A stretch of 32,028 bases of DNA from Parcubacteria bacterium C7867-007. Lineage in GTDB: Bacteria > Patescibacteriota > Minisyncoccia > Phycocordibacterales > Phycocordibacteraceae. The notes below the pieces were generated by a model. It was not told the origin of the DNA. It saw only the letters and a program-made list of their open reading frames with translations, and ran no database searches. The translations under genes and the position numbers were made by a program. This document shows, piece after piece, positions 7,223 to 16,993 of the stretch (position 1 is the first letter of the stretch; each line of letters opens with the position of its first letter). The stretch is from assembly GCA_001189195.1 (NCBI GenBank), contig LFCQ01000005.1:1-32028 (forward strand), read 5' to 3'.

Positions 7223-9058
7223 ATGCAAAATCCCGACCGCGTAACCTATTTCGCTGCGACGGACTCACGTGGCAAACGCGTACCATTTGGACTTAAGGCG
7301 AAGGACCGTAACCGACATATGTACGTGATCGGTAAGACGGGTATGGGTAAATCAACCCTTCTTGAGAACATGGCGATTCAAGATATTCGCAATGGGGAAG
7401 GAATGGCATTCATTGATCCACACGGTAGTGCGGTAGAGAAGCTTCTTGAATACATTCCAGAGCACCGGTTGAAGGATGTTGTGTACTTTGCGCCATTCGA
7501 TCTCGATCAACCAATCGCCTTTAACATCATGGAGGATGTCGGGTATGACAAACGTCATCTCGTGGTGTCTGGTCTCATGGCTACCTTCAAGAAGATCTGG
7601 CAGGACGCATGGAGTGCGCGTATGGAGTACATCCTCACAAACACACTTCTTGCACTGCTTGAATACCCAGGAGCAACGCTTCTTGGTGTGAACCGCATGT
7701 ATACCGACAAAGCATACCGCAAGAAGGTGGTCGATAACATTAAAGATCCTGTAGTGAAAGATTTCTGGACAAAGGAGTTTGCTAACTATGGAGATCGATA
7801 CACACAAGAAGCGACCCCTGCTATCCAGAACAAGATAGGTCAGTTCACTAGCAATCCGTTAATTCGTAACATCATTGGTCAGGAGAAATCATCATTCGAC
7901 ATCCGTGAACTCATGGATGGACAGAAGATCCTTCTCATTAACCTTTCGAAGGGTCTCGTGGGGGATACGAATATGCGCCTTCTGGGCTCCATGCTCACAA
8001 CTCGTATCTTCCTTGGTGCTATGAGTCGAGCAGAACTGGATCCCAATGCACTCAAGAATAGTGTGCCGTTTTATTTCTATGTGGACGAGTTCCAGAACTT
8101 TGCGAACGAAACCTTTGCAGAGATTCTATCTGAGGCACGTAAATATAATCTCAACCTTGTAATCGCACACCAGTATGTGGAGCAAATGGAAGAACAGGTG
8201 CGTGCTGCGGTGTTTGGTAACGTGGGTACTACTATCGCGTTCCGTGTTGGTCCGTTTGATGCTGAGGTACTTGAAACCGTCTTTAGTCCTGAGTTTATGA
8301 AAGAAGATCTAGTGAACCTGGGCCAGTTCCAGTTGTATCTTTCCTTGATGATTGATGGTGTGGGGTCACGTCCATTCTCTGCAGTGTCTATTCCTTCCAT
8401 CGAGCCACCAGCAAACTCCCTCAAGCAACAGGTGATTGAAACATCGCGTGCACAGTATGGTAATAAGCGCGCGGGTATTGAAGAAGCTATCTTTGCAGAG
8501 CTCGCATCAACAGAAGGTGAGAACGGACCACCAGAACCACCCGCAAAACGCTCATACGCAAAGCCTGCAGGGAGTGGACAGAGTTTTACACCACGTCCAT
8601 CAACTGATCGTCCTCGTGAGGATCGACCTCGCTCAGATGACAGGCCACGTCAGAATACAGAACGTCCTTCACGGCCTTCCGAAGATCGCCCGCGACGGGA
8701 TGAGACGCGTTCTTCAGAATCACGACCTCCTAGGCAAGATCGTCCACAGCAAACACCCCCGCCTAAATCGACAGAAGACTTGAAAGCAATACTTCGTGGA
8801 ATGGCTGAGACCGCAAGCAACGAACGTACAAAGGCAAAGCCTGCTCCTCAGGATGGTGGTTCACTTAAGGGTGCGCTTGCTGATGTTCTTAAGAAGGAAC
8901 AAAAGGAGACACCCATGCCCACACCACGACCCAAATCTCCCGCACGTGAAGATGAGAAAGGCGAACCTACAGAAAAGAAACCGCTAACAGATATTGCTTC
9001 TCAATCTCCATACGAAGTACCTGAACAGACACTACGAGATCTCTTTAAGGATCGGTAA
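7223..9058 (+). CDS. VirD4/TraG-like type IV coupling ATPase with long disordered tail
   Basis: Walker A 'GKTGMGKSTLLENM', 'AFIDPHG', Walker B-like 'FYFYVDEFQNFANE', 'EARKYNLNLVIAHQY'; C-terminal Arg/Pro/Asp-rich low-complexity tail. Confidence 0.85.
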   Translation: MQNPDRVTYFAATDSRGKRVPFGLKAKDRNRHMYVIGKTGMGKSTLLENMAIQDIRNGEGMAFIDPHGSAVEKLLEYIPEHRLKDVVYFAPFDLDQPIAFNIMEDVGYDKRHLVVSGLMATFKKIWQDAWSARMEYILTNTLLALLEYPGATLLGVNRMYTDKAYRKKVVDNIKDPVVKDFWTKEFANYGDRYTQEATPAIQNKIGQFTSNPLIRNIIGQEKSSFDIRELMDGQKILLINLSKGLVGDTNMRLLGSMLTTRIFLGAMSRAELDPNALKNSVPFYFYVDEFQNFANETFAEILSEARKYNLNLVIAHQYVEQMEEQVRAAVFGNVGTTIAFRVGPFDAEVLETVFSPEFMKEDLVNLGQFQLYLSLMIDGVGSRPFSAVSIPSIEPPANSLKQQVIETSRAQYGNKRAGIEEAIFAELASTEGENGPPEPPAKRSYAKPAGSGQSFTPRPSTDRPREDRPRSDDRPRQNTERPSRPSEDRPRRDETRSSESRPPRQDRPQQTPPPKSTEDLKAILRGMAETASNERTKAKPAPQDGGSLKGALADVLKKEQKETPMPTPRPKSPAREDEKGEPTEKKPLTDIASQSPYEVPEQTLRDLFKDR

Positions 9059-9140
9059 CCTCTGAGGTTCAGGTGTGGTATCAACTAATGAAAGACGATA
9101 TCAGCCACTAACGAAGCATTTCCATGATTCGAGCATAGTT

Positions 9141-9177
9141 GGCCCATCCTCCGGCACGAAATGCGGGAGGATGGGCC
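9141..9177 (+). terminator. Hairpin, probable terminator
   Basis: ggcccatcctcc (9141-9152) / ggaggatgggcc (9166-9177) perfect 12-bp stem; no strong T-run. Confidence 0.6.
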
Positions 9178-9180
9178 GCT

Positions 9181-9189
9181 TGCTATACT
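9181..9189 (+). promoter_or_regulatory. Extended -10 promoter TGC-TATACT for the glycan locus
   Basis: tgcTATACT 13 nt upstream of ATG 9203, immediately after the hairpin. Confidence 0.55.
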
Positions 9190-9202
9190 TGCCGTATATA
9201 CC

Positions 9203-10048
9203 ATGTCTAAACTTATACTCGTAACTGGAGGTGCTGGGTTTATCGGAAGCAATCTCTGCCAACGTCTCTACCAGGATGGAAATAAGGTTATTTCACTCGA
9301 TAACTACTTTACAGGTAGTAAAGAAAACCATGTAGATGGTGTTGAGTACCGAGAAGGGCACACTAAGGATGTTGCTGCGCTGGTTTCAGAAACACCAGAC
9401 CTTGTATATCACCTTGGTGAATATTCTCGTGTTGAGAAAAGTATGGGAGAACCTGCTGTGGTGTGGGACTTAAACAAACAAGGAACGTTTGCGATGTTGG
9501 AATTCTGTCGCACAAAGAATGTAAAGATTGTGTATGCAGGTTCATCTACTAAGTTTGGAGATGGTGGACTGGGACGTGATCAGAGTCCGTATGCGTGGGC
9601 AAAGGCAACCAATACTGAACTAGTGCGTAACTATGGCGCGTGGTACGGAATGCCGTATGCGATTACCTATTTTTATAATGTATATGGTCCAGGTGAGCGG
9701 GCAGGTGCGTACGGTACCGTGATAGAGATTTTCAAACAGAAGAAACTCGCAGGTGAGGCCTTGAGTGTTACTGCTCCGGGTACACAGAAACGAAACTTTA
9801 CTCATATAGACGATATTGTCGATGGACTTATCTTGGTGGGGGATAAAGGAGAAGGAGATGAGTTCGGTCTTGGTAACGAACAGTCATACTCGATCCTCGA
9901 AGTGGCACAGCTCTTTGGAGGAGAGATTATTATGAAACCCGAAGTTGCAGGTAACAGAATGAGTTCAGATATTGATACCAGCAAATCTAAACTTCTTGGA
10001 TGGAGTGCAAAGCGATCACTGCCAGATTATATTCGTGAGTCAGTGTAA
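9203..10048 (+). CDS. NAD-dependent epimerase/dehydratase (UDP-glucose 4-epimerase-like)
   Basis: 'ILVTGGAGFIGSNLC' Rossmann motif, 'YAWAK' (YxxxK), 'FYNVYGPGE'. Start chosen at 9203. Confidence 0.9.
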   Translation: MSKLILVTGGAGFIGSNLCQRLYQDGNKVISLDNYFTGSKENHVDGVEYREGHTKDVAALVSETPDLVYHLGEYSRVEKSMGEPAVVWDLNKQGTFAMLEFCRTKNVKIVYAGSSTKFGDGGLGRDQSPYAWAKATNTELVRNYGAWYGMPYAITYFYNVYGPGERAGAYGTVIEIFKQKKLAGEALSVTAPGTQKRNFTHIDDIVDGLILVGDKGEGDEFGLGNEQSYSILEVAQLFGGEIIMKPEVAGNRMSSDIDTSKSKLLGWSAKRSLPDYIRESV

Positions 10049-10050
10049 CT

Positions 10051-11259
10051 ATGAAGAAAGTTCTTATCTTCTCACTTAACTACTACCCCCGGTTTATTGG
10101 GGGAGCAGAGGTGGCAATAAAAGAGATAACAGATCGCATCTCTCCCGAAGAGATTGAGTTTCATATGGTTACGCTTCGGTTTGATTCGAACCTGCCTAAG
10201 ACAGAAAAGATTGGTAATGTACTCGTTCATCGCATTGGCTTTACGAAGCCCAACGCTTCCATCTCTGATCTCAAGAAATTCCCTCTGCACCTCAATAAGC
10301 ATTTCTACCAATTCGCAGCAGCGCTCTATGCTTCAAAGCTTCAACGAACGTATACGTACGATGCAGTGTGGGCGATGATGGCACATTCGTGTGCGATTCC
10401 TGCAGGTATCTTCAAGAAAGCGCACCCTCAGGTTAAGTACCTCCTTACCCTTCAAGAAGGTGATCCGCCCGAACATATTGAACGCATGATGAAACCAGTG
10501 TGGCCGTTGTTCAAACAGGGATTTACCACTGTAGATGTATTGCAGCCAATATCAACCTTCTTGCTTTTGTGGGGGAAGCGTATGGGATTTGCAGGAGATG
10601 CCGAAGTGATACCAAATGCGGTTGATACTAAAAAGTTTAGTGCTGAATTTTCTCATGAGCAAATCTCTGAAATGAAAGCGAAGTTAGGAAAGAATGATGG
10701 CGATATCTTCTTGGTAACAACATCACGCTTGGTCCATAAGAATGCGGTAGATGATGTTATCCATGCACTCAAGCTACTTCCAGAAAAGGTATCGTTCCTT
10801 ATATACGGTATTGGTCCTGATGAACAAATGTTACGTGCACTTGCTAAGGAACTGGGTGTAGAAGATCGTGCACGGTTCATGGGACAGATCAGTCATGATG
10901 AAATGCCACTCATGCTTGCGGCGTGTGACATATTTATTCGTCCCTCGCGTTCAGAAGGTATGGGGAACTCATTTGTAGAAGCTATGGCAGCGGAGTTGCC
11001 GGTGATAGCAACTCAGGAAGGGGGTATCGCAGACTTCCTATTTGATGCTAAGCGCAACCCAGACAAGGAATCAACAGGCTGGGCAGTAGATGCAGATGCA
11101 CCTGAACAGATTGCCGAAGCTGTGAAGGATATTGTAGCTAATCCAAATATCGTTCAAAAAACAACTGCCACAGCCCGTACACTAGCATTTGCGAAGTACG
11201 ACTGGAATATCATTGCACGGGATATGAAAGCTCTATTTGATCGCCTCCTAACGGCCTGA
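10051..11259 (+). CDS. Glycosyltransferase family 4
   Basis: 'YYPRFIGGAEVAIKEI' N-terminus; 'FIRPSRSEGMGNSFVEAMAAELPVIAT' GT4 C-terminal motif. Confidence 0.92.
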   Translation: MKKVLIFSLNYYPRFIGGAEVAIKEITDRISPEEIEFHMVTLRFDSNLPKTEKIGNVLVHRIGFTKPNASISDLKKFPLHLNKHFYQFAAALYASKLQRTYTYDAVWAMMAHSCAIPAGIFKKAHPQVKYLLTLQEGDPPEHIERMMKPVWPLFKQGFTTVDVLQPISTFLLLWGKRMGFAGDAEVIPNAVDTKKFSAEFSHEQISEMKAKLGKNDGDIFLVTTSRLVHKNAVDDVIHALKLLPEKVSFLIYGIGPDEQMLRALAKELGVEDRARFMGQISHDEMPLMLAACDIFIRPSRSEGMGNSFVEAMAAELPVIATQEGGIADFLFDAKRNPDKESTGWAVDADAPEQIAEAVKDIVANPNIVQKTTATARTLAFAKYDWNIIARDMKALFDRLLTA

Positions 11260-11278
11260 AACCTCTTCTCCTAAGGAC

Positions 11279-11287
11279 TGGTACAAT
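11279..11287 (+). promoter_or_regulatory. Extended -10 TGG-TACAAT 6 nt upstream of ATG 11294
   Basis: tggTACAAT-tcccat-ATG in a 34-nt intergenic gap. Confidence 0.5.
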
Positions 11288-11293
11288 TCCCAT

Positions 11294-12370
11294 ATGAGGC
11301 TCTGTATAGCCACCCCCCTTTATCCACCTGAACCGGGAGGTCCGGCGACCTATGCTCGTACTCTGGAATTAGGACTTCCAGAGAGAGATATTCATGTATC
11401 GCTGGTTAAATTTAGTGAGGTACGACATATGCCAAAAGTGATACGTCACATTGCCTATTACCTCCGTGTGCTTAAAGCGGCCAAGAAGGCTGACGTGATA
11501 CTGGCCCTAGATCCTGCATCTGTTGGAGTCCCTGCAGCGTTTGCTGCACTCGTTTTGAATAAGCCATTGGTAGTGAAGATTGTTGGGGACTTTGCTTGGG
11601 AACAGGGGGTACAGCGCTTTGGTATAAAACAGCAGCTTGATGCTTTTGTTCGTACAAAGAACATACCGCTCGCTGTAGCCGGGTTACGTGCGGCACAGAG
11701 CTTCGTTGCTCATCAAGCAAGAACCATTATTGTGCCGAGTCAGTACCTCAAGAAGATTGTTGTTGCATGGGGTATTCCAGCTGAAAAGATTCACGTGGTA
11801 TACAACGCGCTCTCTCTTGATGAGGAAATCCAAGAGACAACACTTCCACCACATTCGATTGTCTCTGTTGCGCGCCTTGTTCCTTGGAAGGGTATGAAGG
11901 GACTTGTTGATGCACTAACCATTGTACGCAGCAGCATTCCTGATGCATCCCTCGTACTAATTGGTGATGGACCACAACGAGCTGAGCTTGAGGCATACGC
12001 ATCATCTGATTCCGTTCAATTCCTTGGTGCACTCTCACATGCTGAAACACTTTCATACATGAGTGCTGCAGATGTGTTTGTTTTGAATTCAGAATACGAA
12101 GGTCTCTCGCATGTGCTTATCGAAGCACTTCTTCTAGGAAAACCTATCGTGGCAAGTGACGCAGGAGGCAATCCTGAACTAATAACAAACGAAAAGACCG
12201 GTTTGGTTATTCGTACGGGTGACACTAACGCTTTGGCAGAGGCGATTATACGTATCCTTATGGATAAAGCATTTGCAAAGCAGCTTGCTGAGGAAGCACT
12301 GACGGTACAAAAGCGTTTTTCACTGGATGCTATGCTTTCCGGTACGATACAAGCACTCTCACACGTATGA
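11294..12370 (+). CDS. Glycosyltransferase family 4
   Basis: 'TPLYPPEPGGPATYA', 'VFVLNSEYEGLSHVLIEALLLGKPIVASDAGGNPELI'. Confidence 0.93.
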   Translation: MRLCIATPLYPPEPGGPATYARTLELGLPERDIHVSLVKFSEVRHMPKVIRHIAYYLRVLKAAKKADVILALDPASVGVPAAFAALVLNKPLVVKIVGDFAWEQGVQRFGIKQQLDAFVRTKNIPLAVAGLRAAQSFVAHQARTIIVPSQYLKKIVVAWGIPAEKIHVVYNALSLDEEIQETTLPPHSIVSVARLVPWKGMKGLVDALTIVRSSIPDASLVLIGDGPQRAELEAYASSDSVQFLGALSHAETLSYMSAADVFVLNSEYEGLSHVLIEALLLGKPIVASDAGGNPELITNEKTGLVIRTGDTNALAEAIIRILMDKAFAKQLAEEALTVQKRFSLDAMLSGTIQALSHV

Positions 12371-13506
12371 ACATACTTTTCGTATCAAATGACCCAAGTA
12401 TCTTTGAGGACGGAAGTGCCGCACGTGCACGTATGCGCACCTATGCTGCAGAGGTATCTAAGACAGGTGGGGTACTTCATATAATTTCCCGTGCCAAAAC
12501 TCGTCAGGATGTTACAGAAGGGGCACTTATCTTGCATGGCGTAACAGGCAACAAGATCAGTGCAGTACTCGCAATCAAGTCTCGAGCACGTGCGTTAGTT
12601 CGTGGAGGAGAGATTGCAGTGGTATCTGCACAAGATCCTTTTGAGTACGGGTGGGCTGCATGGAAAGCGGTACAAGGGACCGACACCAAGCTGCATGTAC
12701 AGCTCCATACCGATGTCTTCTCTCCCTGGTTCACACGAAGTGGTATGAGTCGTAGCGTGCAGGTGCGACTTCCTTTCCTAAACCGTATACGGCAGAAGAT
12801 TGCAGATCGTGTACTGCCCAATGCGCATGGAGTACGAGTTGTATCACAGCGTATTAAAGACTCATTGATCACACGATATGGAGCTTCTATGGAATCTGTA
12901 TCAGTGATCCCGATTCAGGTACTTCCACAAGCAGCTGAAGCAGTTCCGTTTCCTGAACCAACATATCCCTTCACTCTCTTCACGGCGAGTCGTCTTGAAC
13001 CAGAGAAACGCATTGAAGATATTCTCTATGCGCTTGCGTGGGTGAAAGATTCCTATCCTGCAACAGGGTTAGTTATTGCAGGTGAAGGAAGTGAGCGCCC
13101 ACGGTTGGAGCGGTTAGCGAAAGAGCTCCACATTACTGATCGTGTTCAATTCCTTGGATGGCGTGCAGATGTACGTGGTTTAATGCGCAGTGCTCAAGCA
13201 TATATCCAGGCAAGCGCCTATGAGGGATACAGCATCACTCTCATCGAAGCAGCTCTTGCTCGAGTGCCTATTATTTCTTCAGACGTGGGTATTGTGGGCG
13301 AGGTCTTGCGAGGAAACGAGTCGGTACTAGCAGCGCCACCAGGAGATGCAAACCAACTCTTACACAACATTCGTCACATGATTGAGGATTCGCGTATGCG
13401 TAGCGAATGCGCAATGCGTGCTGAAGCAGCAGTCATGGCCCATCTTGCAACGGTACGAAATACTCCTGCCGATATCATTGCAGACATAACCAGACTTGCG
13501 GTATGA
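12367..13506 (+). CDS. Glycosyltransferase family 4
   Basis: 'YIQASAYEGYSITLIEAALARVPIISSDVGIVGE'; ATGA overlap with the previous gene. Confidence 0.92.
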   Translation: MNILFVSNDPSIFEDGSAARARMRTYAAEVSKTGGVLHIISRAKTRQDVTEGALILHGVTGNKISAVLAIKSRARALVRGGEIAVVSAQDPFEYGWAAWKAVQGTDTKLHVQLHTDVFSPWFTRSGMSRSVQVRLPFLNRIRQKIADRVLPNAHGVRVVSQRIKDSLITRYGASMESVSVIPIQVLPQAAEAVPFPEPTYPFTLFTASRLEPEKRIEDILYALAWVKDSYPATGLVIAGEGSERPRLERLAKELHITDRVQFLGWRADVRGLMRSAQAYIQASAYEGYSITLIEAALARVPIISSDVGIVGEVLRGNESVLAAPPGDANQLLHNIRHMIEDSRMRSECAMRAEAAVMAHLATVRNTPADIIADITRLAV

Positions 13507-14522
13507 AGCTTTTGTTCGTAACGCAAGCACTGGATCTTGATGACCCAACACTAAGTGTGTATCACGGTTGGGCAGAAGGACTGGCGAAAAGAGCTGATTC
13601 ACTTATAGTCATTTGCCTTAAACAGGGGCGACATGCGCTTCCTGCAAATGTGCAGGTATATTCACTTGGGAAAGAAAAGGGACGTGCACCTGCGTTCGTG
13701 TACGCACTTCGCTTCCTGTCTCTTGTATGGCGTCTACGTAACAAATACGATCGTGTGCTCGTACATATGAATCAGGAGTACCTACTAGTTGCTGGATTAG
13801 TTTGGAAGGTTCTGCACAAGCCTACATATCTTTGGCGTAACCACTATGCAGGATCATGGGTAACTGATGTTGCTGCTAGTTTCTGCAAGAAGGTATTTTG
13901 CACTTCAAAGGATTCATATACCGCTAAGTATAAAAAGACGATACTGATGCCTGTGGGAGTAGACCTAGAACGCTTCATGGGACCAGAAATAGAAGGTCGT
14001 ATGAGATCATCCATACTATTTCTTGCACGAATGGCGCCCTCCAAGCACCCAGAAATGTTGATTGAGGCACTGCTGATTCTCAAAAAGAAAGGCACTTCTT
14101 TTACCGCCACCTTTGCGGGGTCTCCTCTTCCAGAATATGAGTACTACTACTCATGGCTGCAGCAGCGAGCGCAACGAGAATTTCCAGATCGCTCGATTGT
14201 CTTTACACCGGGTGTTCCAAATGCAGAAACACCGCATTTATTTCATACGCATAATATCTTCGTGAACTGCTCACAGAGCGGCATGTTTGATAAGACGCTG
14301 TTTGAAGCAGCAGCGAGCGGCTGTCTGGTTCTTGCACGTAGTGAAGACTTCGAAGAGCGCGCAGGGAGTGAATATTATTTCACCGATGCAGAGAGTCTTG
14401 CAGAACGTATGGGTGCAATGCTTGAAGACACATCTCAGGAAACAAAACGTGCACACATGCAATCAATAGCAAAGGCAGAGGGGTTGGATACACTTATGGA
14501 TCGTCTCATTGCAGTGATATGA
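13503..14522 (+). CDS. Glycosyltransferase family 4-like
   Basis: 'ILFLARMAPSKHPEMLIEAL', 'NIFVNCSQSGMFDKTLFEAAASGCLVLA'; ATGA overlap. Confidence 0.85.
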   Translation: MKLLFVTQALDLDDPTLSVYHGWAEGLAKRADSLIVICLKQGRHALPANVQVYSLGKEKGRAPAFVYALRFLSLVWRLRNKYDRVLVHMNQEYLLVAGLVWKVLHKPTYLWRNHYAGSWVTDVAASFCKKVFCTSKDSYTAKYKKTILMPVGVDLERFMGPEIEGRMRSSILFLARMAPSKHPEMLIEALLILKKKGTSFTATFAGSPLPEYEYYYSWLQQRAQREFPDRSIVFTPGVPNAETPHLFHTHNIFVNCSQSGMFDKTLFEAAASGCLVLARSEDFEERAGSEYYFTDAESLAERMGAMLEDTSQETKRAHMQSIAKAEGLDTLMDRLIAVI

Positions 14523-15577
14523 AACGATACAAGGAAATAATTCTATTTCAGAATGGTTCGATTGGTGACTTCCTTATGGCAGTCTTTCTTGCTGAGCAAC
14601 TACACACGAGTGGTTGTACTTCGCGCATAACGATACTTGTTCCGCGTACCAGTCAATTCCTGCGAACATTTATTGGAGCGTATCCATTTATTAGAGTTGT
14701 GGAGGTGTCTCGGTCAAAACCTATTTCAGTATTGGCGCTGATCCAATTCCTACGACCCAAAACACTAGTGGTGCTTCAGCCAACACCTGGTCGTGTACCA
14801 CGGCACGTTAAGCTAGTGGCGTGGTTGCTTACACGATTGCCCGGGAGTGCTCTTCTTGGATTTGAAGATAGCGATCCATTAGTGAAAAAGCTATATACAC
14901 AAACACTCGTGTACGACACGAACGTTCCGTTTCTAACTACGCTCCACAGTATTGCTATGGCACTTGGGGTTGAGCAAGGAATGGCACTCACGCCGTCCAT
15001 AAAAATGGTGCCTGATACGAACATACTTGCTCATTTAGATCTTGAAGGTAAACCATATGTATTCATTCATCCTCGAGGATCATCAGAAAAGCGTTCGTTT
15101 GAAGCTGATGCGGCACTAGAATTTCTTAACGCACTCCTTGTTCAGTTCCCTGATCTCACATTTGTTATTTCGGGATCTCCTGCGGAAAGAGAATGGGTTA
15201 CTACACTCATCATGCAAAGCGTTGCACCGGAACGATGTGTTGCAGCGTGTGGAATGAATGGAACGCAACTGGCAGCACTCATCAGCAATGCACAGCTATT
15301 CATTGGTGTTGATACGGGTATTACGCACCTAGCATGTTTTCTTAAGGTCCCTGTGCTTGCTATTGCGCATAAGGGAACCGCTAACTGGCTCCCGTTCTAT
15401 CATCCAGGAGCCCAGGTGATTTATCGACTTCAAGAGGACAAAGAAGTACATAACGATCGTGCGTATTTGAATGCGCATCTCGCTGGAAGACTTAAGCCTT
15501 TTGGGAATGTTCCCGTTAGAGAGTGTATTCATGCAGCGACTGAAATGATTCGTGCCATGAATGTATATAAGATATAA
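14519..15577 (+). CDS. Glycosyltransferase family 9 (heptosyltransferase-like)
   Basis: 'ILFQNGSIGDFLMAVFLAEQL', 'YVFIHPRGSSEKRSFEADAALEFLNAL', 'LFIGVDTGITHLACFLKVPVLAI'. Confidence 0.85.
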   Translation: MKRYKEIILFQNGSIGDFLMAVFLAEQLHTSGCTSRITILVPRTSQFLRTFIGAYPFIRVVEVSRSKPISVLALIQFLRPKTLVVLQPTPGRVPRHVKLVAWLLTRLPGSALLGFEDSDPLVKKLYTQTLVYDTNVPFLTTLHSIAMALGVEQGMALTPSIKMVPDTNILAHLDLEGKPYVFIHPRGSSEKRSFEADAALEFLNALLVQFPDLTFVISGSPAEREWVTTLIMQSVAPERCVAACGMNGTQLAALISNAQLFIGVDTGITHLACFLKVPVLAIAHKGTANWLPFYHPGAQVIYRLQEDKEVHNDRAYLNAHLAGRLKPFGNVPVRECIHAATEMIRAMNVYKI

Positions 15578-15586
15578 CTGAACGGT

Positions 15587-16309
15587 ATGCAGGCATTCCA
15601 TAATGACCCCAAGAAAAAGGAAGAAGTACTTGCTGCACTAAGCAAGACACCAATTGGTTCAGACGGTATAGATTATTTTGTATACGAAAAAGAACTAGGA
15701 ATCCCGAATGAGGTCGGTCAATGGGAAGACGCAATTGCAAACGAGCTTGCCAGAGAAGAGGTACAAGAGTTTGTGTACTCATGTATGGATTCTGTGAACG
15801 TTGGTGCTGACCTCTCAACACTTCCAGCCCAAATAGTGCTATGGCAATTCGAGCACCCGATCTATGGACTTAAGAATATTAGAGGTATTCAAAAGGACTT
15901 GGTGCTCATGGGATTTTGTGAGGAACTTGTGGCTCTCTATCGAAATGAATTAAATGGAACACCCACTCCACCTCAGGCACTGCAGAATCTATTTGAGCGT
16001 GTTGCTGCTGCCTGGGGCATAGAAGGGGAAAGGCAGCGTATTGCTTCTATGCAGTTCGCTCGCAAATGGGCATGGATAGGTGCGCGCAAATGGGCATGGA
16101 TTCCAACAAAGGGATGGAGTGGGGGTTGGAAGTGGTTGCTTGCTGCAACACGCAATCGTACTCGCAGCAGTTTTTCAGCCATGATTTCTGCATGGATTGG
16201 GGCACGGAAATGGTCTCGATTCTGGGAACCGGGCACCACTCGCGCCCGTGCACTCAGTACGGCATTTCTAGAGTGTCTGAATAGGGAAAAGAGTACTACG
16301 GCTTTATAA
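15587..16309 (+). CDS. Hypothetical protein with Trp-rich C-terminal repeats
   Basis: 240-aa ORF in line with the operon; C-terminal 'ARKWAWIGARKWAWIPTKGWSGGWKWLL...AWIGARKWSRFW'. Confidence 0.75.
   Translation: MQAFHNDPKKKEEVLAALSKTPIGSDGIDYFVYEKELGIPNEVGQWEDAIANELAREEVQEFVYSCMDSVNVGADLSTLPAQIVLWQFEHPIYGLKNIRGIQKDLVLMGFCEELVALYRNELNGTPTPPQALQNLFERVAAAWGIEGERQRIASMQFARKWAWIGARKWAWIPTKGWSGGWKWLLAATRNRTRSSFSAMISAWIGARKWSRFWEPGTTRARALSTAFLECLNREKSTTAL
16061..16101 (+). repeat. Tandem 24-nt (8-aa) repeat
   Basis: cgcaaatgggcatggat at 16061-16077 and again at 16085-16101; a diverged third copy at protein level (AWIGARKWSRF). Confidence 0.85.
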
Positions 16310-16318
16310 TCTTCTGAT

Positions 16319-16933
16319 ATGAAAGCAGAACTCAGACTACGTATACTAAGTGTTTTGTATAAGCTCCCACCATTTCGTGCCTATGCATACAAGCGCTTGC
16401 CACGACACCGTTCTGGGTACAAGCACTATTGGGTAGATGATAAGTCATATACCCTGGGTACCAAGCAGCGCATTGCCGAACTTCCTGCAGTTGATAAGCA
16501 TCCAACGATAAAGGAATTGCGTGCCGCAGTAGATAAATACAAGCCGGAAACCGTCCTTGAGGCGGGATGTGGGTATGGAAGACTCGTTGAGCAGCTGACC
16601 CCGTATTACAAAATCGATGGTGCAGATCTTGCAGAAGAGTTTGTTGCGCAAGCGAAGGAAAACGGATTGAGTGCATTCCAGCTTGATCTTGTATCACCGG
16701 ATGCAGTGTGGCTTGAAGCACACGCAAAGCACTGGGATGTTGCATACTGCCGTGCGGTATTCATGTTCTTCATTGATCATGAAGAGGACACACGTAATGC
16801 GATGAAGACTCTTGAACGCATTACCAAGAAAAAAGTTCTTATTTGGGAATGGCCTCATGTTTGTGACTATATGAAAAAAACATACCCATCAGATATGTTT
16901 GAGTACCATCCGTATCCTGTAACAGCTGGATAA
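16319..16933 (+). CDS. Class I SAM-dependent methyltransferase
   Basis: 'VLEAGCGYGRLVEQL' motif I, 'DGADLAEEFVAQAKE', 'WDVAYCRAVFMFF'. Confidence 0.85.
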   Translation: MKAELRLRILSVLYKLPPFRAYAYKRLPRHRSGYKHYWVDDKSYTLGTKQRIAELPAVDKHPTIKELRAAVDKYKPETVLEAGCGYGRLVEQLTPYYKIDGADLAEEFVAQAKENGLSAFQLDLVSPDAVWLEAHAKHWDVAYCRAVFMFFIDHEEDTRNAMKTLERITKKKVLIWEWPHVCDYMKKTYPSDMFEYHPYPVTAG

Positions 16934-16993
16934 TAAAGGCTTTTTCGCTCCTATACATACCACGATGTCGCAGTTACAATGTTCTAAAAGGGT

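Noticed and set aside
7352-7807. 151-aa minus-strand ORF
   Set aside because: Antisense to the VirD4-like ATPase whose motifs cover the same DNA.
8436-8783. 115-aa ORF in an alternate frame of the VirD4-like tail
   Set aside because: His/Arg-rich frame shadow created by the repetitive Arg/Pro/Asp codons of the main frame.
13388-13408. attcgc-N9-gcgaat inverted repeat
   Set aside because: Only 6-bp arms inside a GT4 gene; expected by chance.
16332-16745. 137-aa minus-strand ORF
   Set aside because: Lies antisense to a clear methyltransferase gene, low-complexity composition, no family-like motif; likely a shadow ORF.
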